10,255 nt of DNA from CAIJKW01 sp964443365 (GTDB lineage: Bacteria; Patescibacteriota; Minisyncoccia; Phycocordibacterales; CAIZLB01): NCBI GenBank assembly GCA_964443365.1, contig CAYUCM010000026.1:1-10255 (forward strand), given 5' to 3'. The notes under the pieces were generated by a model. It made no database searches. It was not told the origin of the DNA and worked only from the letters and a program-made list of their open reading frames with translations. Numbering within the stretch: position 1 is the first letter of the stretch; each line of letters starts with the position of its first letter. Both the position numbers and the translations under genes were made by a program. Positions 6,287 through 10,255 of this stretch are shown here, one piece after another.

Positions 6287-9200
6287 TTAGCCCCTCCATC
6301 AACTCAAAAATTATTTTATGAATTTGCGAATATGCAATAAGCTCATCACCAATCTCCAAACTCCTTCTGTTTATAAAGGTCAATTTGGGGTTTAATGGGC
6401 TAAACTTTTTTGACACAAACAAATCCCCTTCTTTTCTGTATGATTCCAATAATTTAGACAAGGTGGTCATATTTGTTTCCATCACATTGTAAAAAGAATT
6501 TATAAATTTTAATGATTCTGAGGCAGAAGAATTATTATATTTTCTTTCTGCAATATTTACTTTATCTATATATTTATTAATTAAAAAGACTGTTGTTGAT
6601 GAAACTGGAACTGATGTTGTACCCAAATTATTTAACATAATCAAATCTAATAATTTATCTTTGGCGATCTTAAACAATTCATCACTCAGAAGACGTGACT
6701 CAGAAGAAGTACTTACAATTGGTATCATAGAATCGTCAGTTACCCCATCACCATTTTGATCAATTAATATTGTCGTAGTTGAATGATCTATAATAATATC
6801 AGTTGAACCTGTTATGGAAATATTATTGTAAACACTTTCTGAATTGCCGCTTTTAATAACTATTTGCCCCATACCCGTACCAATACCAACACCGTAAATT
6901 GCACCGTTTATAATATTATTATTCTGGCAATTCATATTCTGGCAGTTTAAGACTGACGCTATGCCAGAACTATTATTTGAAGAAAATTCTGTTTTGTTTA
7001 TTATCCTATTATAAAGCGGGATTTCTAAGGCTAAGTTACCACTCAATTCATTAATTTTATTTTTTAAAACAATGGGCCCGTAAGATTCCGTAATTACAAT
7101 TCTACTTTCATTTAAACGACTATCCACGCTAAAATTCACATCTTGCTGATTTACCTTTTGAATATTCAAAAAATCAATTGTCTTAAAAAGCAGGTTGAAT
7201 GGGGTTGGCTTGGACGATATCTCCGCAATAAAAGAAATCTTTGAATTTGTAATTTCTGCAAAGGAGTTTATATTAGATAATTCTTGTTTTTTTCTTGAAA
7301 TTATTGCATCGACAACATCAACAATCCCGGCCGATCTAAATATATCCTTATGAGCAATACCTCCCGTCATAAAAAAATCCCAAGAAACCTTTTCTTCTTC
7401 ATTTTCAAGACCAATATCTACCGTAAAAACGGAGCCGGTTTTTGAAATTAAATCATTAGCCAGAACCACCCCATCGCCCATTATAGAAAATTCTCTATCA
7501 AAATCAGGCATAGAATTTTTATTACAAAAGACAACAGCTCTACATCTAGGCTTAATGAATTTGATTTTAGATAAGGTTGGCAGTCCAACACCCAAAATGG
7601 AGTATGTCTTTTTGGATACCTCATCAGACACATTATCAATGTCTCCCCTTTCTTTAATCGCTATATTAAATAAATTATAATTTAAACTCTTTATCTTACC
7701 AATTAATAAATTAAATTTATTAAAAGAATCAATATTTACTAAATCTATTCCAAAAAAATCCCTTGACCATTTATCAAGAACAATCACATCTGAATGATTG
7801 TTATAATCTGAGAAATATTTTATCGATGGAAAAAGTATGTATGCGGAAATCATATTTTTTGCTAAAGCCACAACCGTATCCTTACTTAAAATAAGTCCGT
7901 ATAAAATATCTTGATTGTCACCATATATTACAGAAGATATTGACTGAGGTGTTCCAAATTCTGGGGCGGCAACCATTATTAAGGACTCTATTTTATTTAA
8001 ATCACCATCTTTTTCTAACGATGACGCGACCGCCTTGGCAATTAATCCACCATAACTATGTGAAAGAATAATGACTTGACCAGAGGGTGACTTGTTTGCC
8101 ATTTCTTTAATTTTATTTTTTAGAAACAAAATATTATTTTCAATTTTACTACCATTTGAAATGATAAAAAACGGTGACATTCTCCAATCATAAGGAAAAG
8201 CATAAAAATCAGAGATTATGCCAGCCTCTTTTTTTGCATTCATATTATTCAGAAGCCCCTGATAAATATCCAAAGACAAGACAGGGCCTGTAAAATTGGT
8301 TTTACCGATCACGTCCCTTGTATAAATATTATTAAATAAAGTTTTACCTGTTTTATCTAAAAAAAGACTTTTGGTATCAGAATTAGTATTGGGCTCCCAT
8401 AGCTGATTTTCAATTCCCCAAAGACCCTTTTTGTACAATCTGCTTCCCTGCATTCCAGGAATAAATATCACACTTGAGCAGCATTTTTGTTCGCCAAATT
8501 TAACGGAAGAAAACGGCAAAGCTTTCATTTCATAATTGAAACCAACTTCATATCCATTTAAAGAACCGCCCATATTAGTATTGTCACCACCCGCACCCTC
8601 ACCACTTGTGTCACCATCGGCAATATCTCCCCTTATCTTTGGACCAGCAGAATTTCCCCACCAGTTATTGACAGCGTTTAAATTATGACTGTAATTTTGT
8701 ATTGAGATATTATTTTCATATATATTATTTTCATGAATTTCAAAAGTTCCCTGTCCAAAAAACGAAAGGCCCACATTACATTTTAAAATATTTGAATTGG
8801 AAACATATAAAGATGTGCCAGCAAATCCAGAAATACACGTTCCAGAATTTACATTCCCAACCTCTAAGACTGAGCTTGAAATAACAGACTTATCGAATTT
8901 AAAAATAGAACCATTAAAAATATTAAAAGCATTATCAGTCTTCAAATTGGTAAAATTAGACTCAACAACATCAATTTTTGCATTATTACTGGCTACCAAA
9001 AAAGATGGGGCCCTGAACGTGTTAAGAGTAAAATTATTTAAAGAAACCCCACCTTCCGACGCAAAAACAGCCTCTCCAGAAATATTAAAATTATTCATTG
9101 AACTATTAAATAATTTTAAACTTGATTCAACACCAAATATCCCAAAAATCCCCTGAGTCAATTCAAGACCATTTGATTTAAAATCTGTATTATAAATTTG

Positions 9201-9596
9201 AACCCTCCCTCCTGAAACAATAGAGATTGGCGTGCTATAAATATCATTTATTAGAATATTTACCCGAGAGGATGTTGAAGCTTGTGTTGTGTTTTGCTGA
9301 GAGCCAATATTTAAAACACCTCCAACAACCTCAATGCGCCCATCTTCCATAAACTTAATGCTTACACCAGAGCTTATGTTCAAAGACATGGAGGCTGGAA
9401 TATTAACAACTGATTTAATAATATAATCAGCCTCACCATCCCAAGAAATATTCCCTGAAATATTTTGAGGGGACGATATTACAACTTCTGCTTTAGCATA
9501 TGCGGTTGAAAAATCTGAAACAGACATTAAAGCCAAATCAAAAGAAAGCAAAATTGCAATTGAAAATACACAATTAATTATTGAACGATATATCAT
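6282..9596 (-). CDS. Secreted beta-helix protein with LCAT-like alpha/beta hydrolase domain
   Basis: A 1104-residue exported protein, probably at the cell surface or released. Residues 1-36 are a signal peptide: a basic start (MIYR), a hydrophobic core, and an A-x-A cleavage region (TAYAKA). Residues about 40-320 are Asn/Ser-rich short strands like a right-handed parallel beta-helix, ending in the characteristic NNWWGNSAGP (310-319). A Gly/Asp linker follows (327-345). Residues about 372-760 match the lecithin:cholesterol acyltransferase/lipase fold: PGMQGSRL (380-387), YAFPYDWR (465-472), nucleophile elbow SHSYGG with S514, APEFGTP (544-550), D708 in GDGVV, and H749 in GGIAHKD. The first elbow residue is Ser instead of the usual Gly. 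Near 946-955 is one calcium-type loop, DQNGDGVTDD, and the C-terminus (about 965-1104) looks helical. No LPxTG or C-terminal membrane anchor is visible. I infer an acyl ester hydrolase or acyltransferase on lipids; the substrate is unknown. Confidence 0.88.
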   Translation of the reverse strand: MIYRSIINCVFSIAILLSFDLALMSVSDFSTAYAKAEVVISSPQNISGNISWDGEADYIIKSVVNIPASMSLNISSGVSIKFMEDGRIEVVGGVLNIGSQQNTTQASTSSRVNILINDIYSTPISIVSGGRVQIYNTDFKSNGLELTQGIFGIFGVESSLKLFNSSMNNFNISGEAVFASEGGVSLNNFTLNTFRAPSFLVASNNAKIDVVESNFTNLKTDNAFNIFNGSIFKFDKSVISSSVLEVGNVNSGTCISGFAGTSLYVSNSNILKCNVGLSFFGQGTFEIHENNIYENNISIQNYSHNLNAVNNWWGNSAGPKIRGDIADGDTSGEGAGGDNTNMGGSLNGYEVGFNYEMKALPFSSVKFGEQKCCSSVIFIPGMQGSRLYKKGLWGIENQLWEPNTNSDTKSLFLDKTGKTLFNNIYTRDVIGKTNFTGPVLSLDIYQGLLNNMNAKKEAGIISDFYAFPYDWRMSPFFIISNGSKIENNILFLKNKIKEMANKSPSGQVIILSHSYGGLIAKAVASSLEKDGDLNKIESLIMVAAPEFGTPQSISSVIYGDNQDILYGLILSKDTVVALAKNMISAYILFPSIKYFSDYNNHSDVIVLDKWSRDFFGIDLVNIDSFNKFNLLIGKIKSLNYNLFNIAIKERGDIDNVSDEVSKKTYSILGVGLPTLSKIKFIKPRCRAVVFCNKNSMPDFDREFSIMGDGVVLANDLISKTGSVFTVDIGLENEEEKVSWDFFMTGGIAHKDIFRSAGIVDVVDAIISRKKQELSNINSFAEITNSKISFIAEISSKPTPFNLLFKTIDFLNIQKVNQQDVNFSVDSRLNESRIVITESYGPIVLKNKINELSGNLALEIPLYNRIINKTEFSSNNSSGIASVLNCQNMNCQNNNIINGAIYGVGIGTGMGQIVIKSGNSESVYNNISITGSTDIIIDHSTTTILIDQNGDGVTDDSMIPIVSTSSESRLLSDELFKIAKDKLLDLIMLNNLGTTSVPVSSTTVFLINKYIDKVNIAERKYNNSSASESLKFINSFYNVMETNMTTLSKLLESYRKEGDLFVSKKFSPLNPKLTFINRRSLEIGDELIAYSQIHKIIFELMEGLN

Positions 9597-9661
9597 GCAC
9601 CAATAATATATTCATCAACATTAAATTATCATAAAGAAAATATAAAAATATTCTGAAGTTT

Positions 9662-9757
9662 TTATTTAAGATTTGCTGCAACAATAAAAATCAAAAAACC
9701 TAAAAGCAAAACGGCCAGAAACCCAACAATTAATTTGAAAGATGTTTTATCAAACAT
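9662..9757 (-). CDS. Single-span membrane miniprotein (31 aa), hypothetical
   Basis: A short frame ATG to TAA encoding MFDKTSFK, then an uninterrupted hydrophobic stretch LIVGFLAVLLLGFLIFIVAA (residues 9-28), then NLK. A charged N-terminus, about 20 hydrophobic residues and a polar tail are what a one-helix membrane protein needs, and are unlikely in random A/T-rich DNA without stops. The sequence before the start (AATATTAATAATG) resembles that of rplL and, like it, has no Shine-Dalgarno. It lies between the two-helix membrane protein and the secreted hydrolase, 65 bp before the latter, and could be co-transcribed with it. I recognise no family. Confidence 0.5.
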   Translation of the reverse strand: MFDKTSFKLIVGFLAVLLLGFLIFIVAANLK

Positions 9758-9802
9758 TATTAATATTATTTTAACATAAGCCATCAAAAATATAAATGAA
9801 CA

Positions 9803-9829
9803 TAGCCCGCCAACCAAAGTTGGGGGCTA
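9803..9829 (-). terminator. Intrinsic terminator overlapping the stop of the 110-aa gene
   Basis: On the minus strand TAGCCC, CCAAC, loop TTTG, GTTGG, one bulged C, GGGCTA form an 11-bp stem, followed by a T-rich stretch (TGTTCATTTATATTTTTG). The first TAG of the stem is the stop codon of the membrane gene. Confidence 0.65.
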
Positions 9830-10159
9830 CTCATCGTCTGCGCGAGAGAGGTTGCTTGTCTGAATTATCTTTGACCTCAATCCACCATCGCTTACTTCGT
9901 CCTTTTTGACATGGCTATTCCAAGTTTTTTCCTCCTCTGCTGATGGGGTAATAAAAACAAGAAATGAAATCGGTATCAATAAAAAAACAACTGCAAGCAT
10001 CGCGCTTATAATACACTCAAAAATGAATTGACTGACGCCAAATCCATCCAGGGCGTGATCTCCATAACATCTACCAATGAGTTCAGCTATAAGCAAATTA
10101 CTTCTTATAAACACACCGGCAATGAATATAACTAACGATTTGAATGCAATACCATTCAT
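9827..10159 (-). CDS. Hypothetical two-helix membrane protein
   Basis: A 110-residue protein with two hydrophobic segments, about residues 5-27 (interrupted by R19) and 45-70 (FIFECIISAMLAVVFLLIPISFLVFI). A charged, probably cytoplasmic tail follows (71-110, EEEKTW, HVKKDE, ending SRADDE). I recognise no family and no catalytic motif. There is no Shine-Dalgarno before the ATG. A possible upstream gene tail ends 9 bp before the start, which would fit an operon. The stop codon is built into a terminator stem, which supports this being a real gene end. Confidence 0.6.
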   Translation of the reverse strand: MNGIAFKSLVIFIAGVFIRSNLLIAELIGRCYGDHALDGFGVSQFIFECIISAMLAVVFLLIPISFLVFITPSAEEEKTWNSHVKKDEVSDGGLRSKIIQTSNLSRADDE

Positions 10160-10168
10160 GCTAAAAAT

Positions 10169-10255
10169 CTATGTTTGTGATTTGTGTGCAATTGAAGAAA
10201 GAGACATATTGGTCAAGTTTTTATTACAAAGACCAATTACATTATTAATTATAAT
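10169..10255 (-). CDS. Possible C-terminal end of an upstream gene, cut by the window edge
   Basis: A frame open from the window edge for 28 codons to TAG, ending SSIAHKSQT, 9 bp before the start of the membrane gene. Length alone is weak support: it may be the end of a real gene or only untranslated sequence. No family is recognisable. Confidence 0.22.
   Translation of the reverse strand: MIINNVIGLCNKNLTNMSLSSIAHKSQT

Noticed and set aside
6137..6290. +1 frameshift joining the hydrolase to the 49-codon frame
   Set aside because: No slippery sequence is evident at the CTA AAT TAA end and the hydrolase looks complete; kept only as a possibility in the open-frame entry.
8702..9156. Two forward frames of 60 and 119 codons
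   Set aside because: Antisense to the beta-helix part of the secreted hydrolase; no independent support.
9597..9661. Promoter directly before the secreted hydrolase
   Set aside because: Several TATAAT-like words occur in this A/T-rich stretch, but none has a -35 or TG extension at proper spacing.

Overview
The window looks like AT-rich chromosomal DNA from a bacterium of the Candidate Phyla Radiation (Patescibacteria), most likely a Parcubacteria-type lineage. This placement is inference. It rests on a group I intron with a LAGLIDADG endonuclease inside the 23S rRNA gene, a 23S gene with its own promoter and no 16S in front of it, a bare rplJ-rplL pair with no rplK-rplA upstream, an L7/L12 with a long acidic N-terminal extension, a degenerate winged-helix/nucleotidyltransferase regulator, a large secreted beta-helix/lipase protein, and no recognisable Shine-Dalgarno sequence at any start. 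Every gene I can support is on the minus strand, so transcription runs from high to low coordinates.

Layout in order of transcription. At 10255-9827 there is a possible gene tail and a 110-residue two-helix membrane protein ending in an intrinsic terminator. At 9757-9662 there is a 31-residue single-span membrane miniprotein. At 9596-6282 there is a 1104-residue exported protein that joins a right-handed beta-helix to an LCAT-like alpha/beta hydrolase with a visible Ser-Asp-His triad. At 6281-5983 lie the rplJ leader and an open frame without a normal start codon. At 5982-4963 are rplJ and rplL, closed by a strong terminator. At 4864-4286 is a small regulator-like gene. At 4204-3512 is a TM-helix-type membrane protein of the MscS-associated family, with an extended -10 promoter and its own terminator. 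At about 3294-3252 a near-perfect sigma70-type promoter starts the 23S transcript, followed by about 350 nt of structured leader. The 23S rRNA gene runs from about 2903 to beyond the left edge of the window and is interrupted at 851-55 by the intron.

How the parts work together. L10 and L7/L12 build the ribosomal stalk, which binds the large subunit, and the 23S rRNA is that subunit's core, so much of the window serves the ribosome. The intron is inserted at the site equivalent to E. coli 23S position 1923. Its internal guide matches both exons exactly, so removal should restore the universal exon sequence. The secreted lipase-like protein fits a cell that may take lipids from a host or neighbour, but that role is inferred only from its domains.

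The strongest points for a second look are the complete group I intron logic, the free-standing 23S unit, an A/T-rich expansion hairpin in 23S domain I, and the beta-helix-LCAT fusion. I found no clearly new defence system or CRISPR array.
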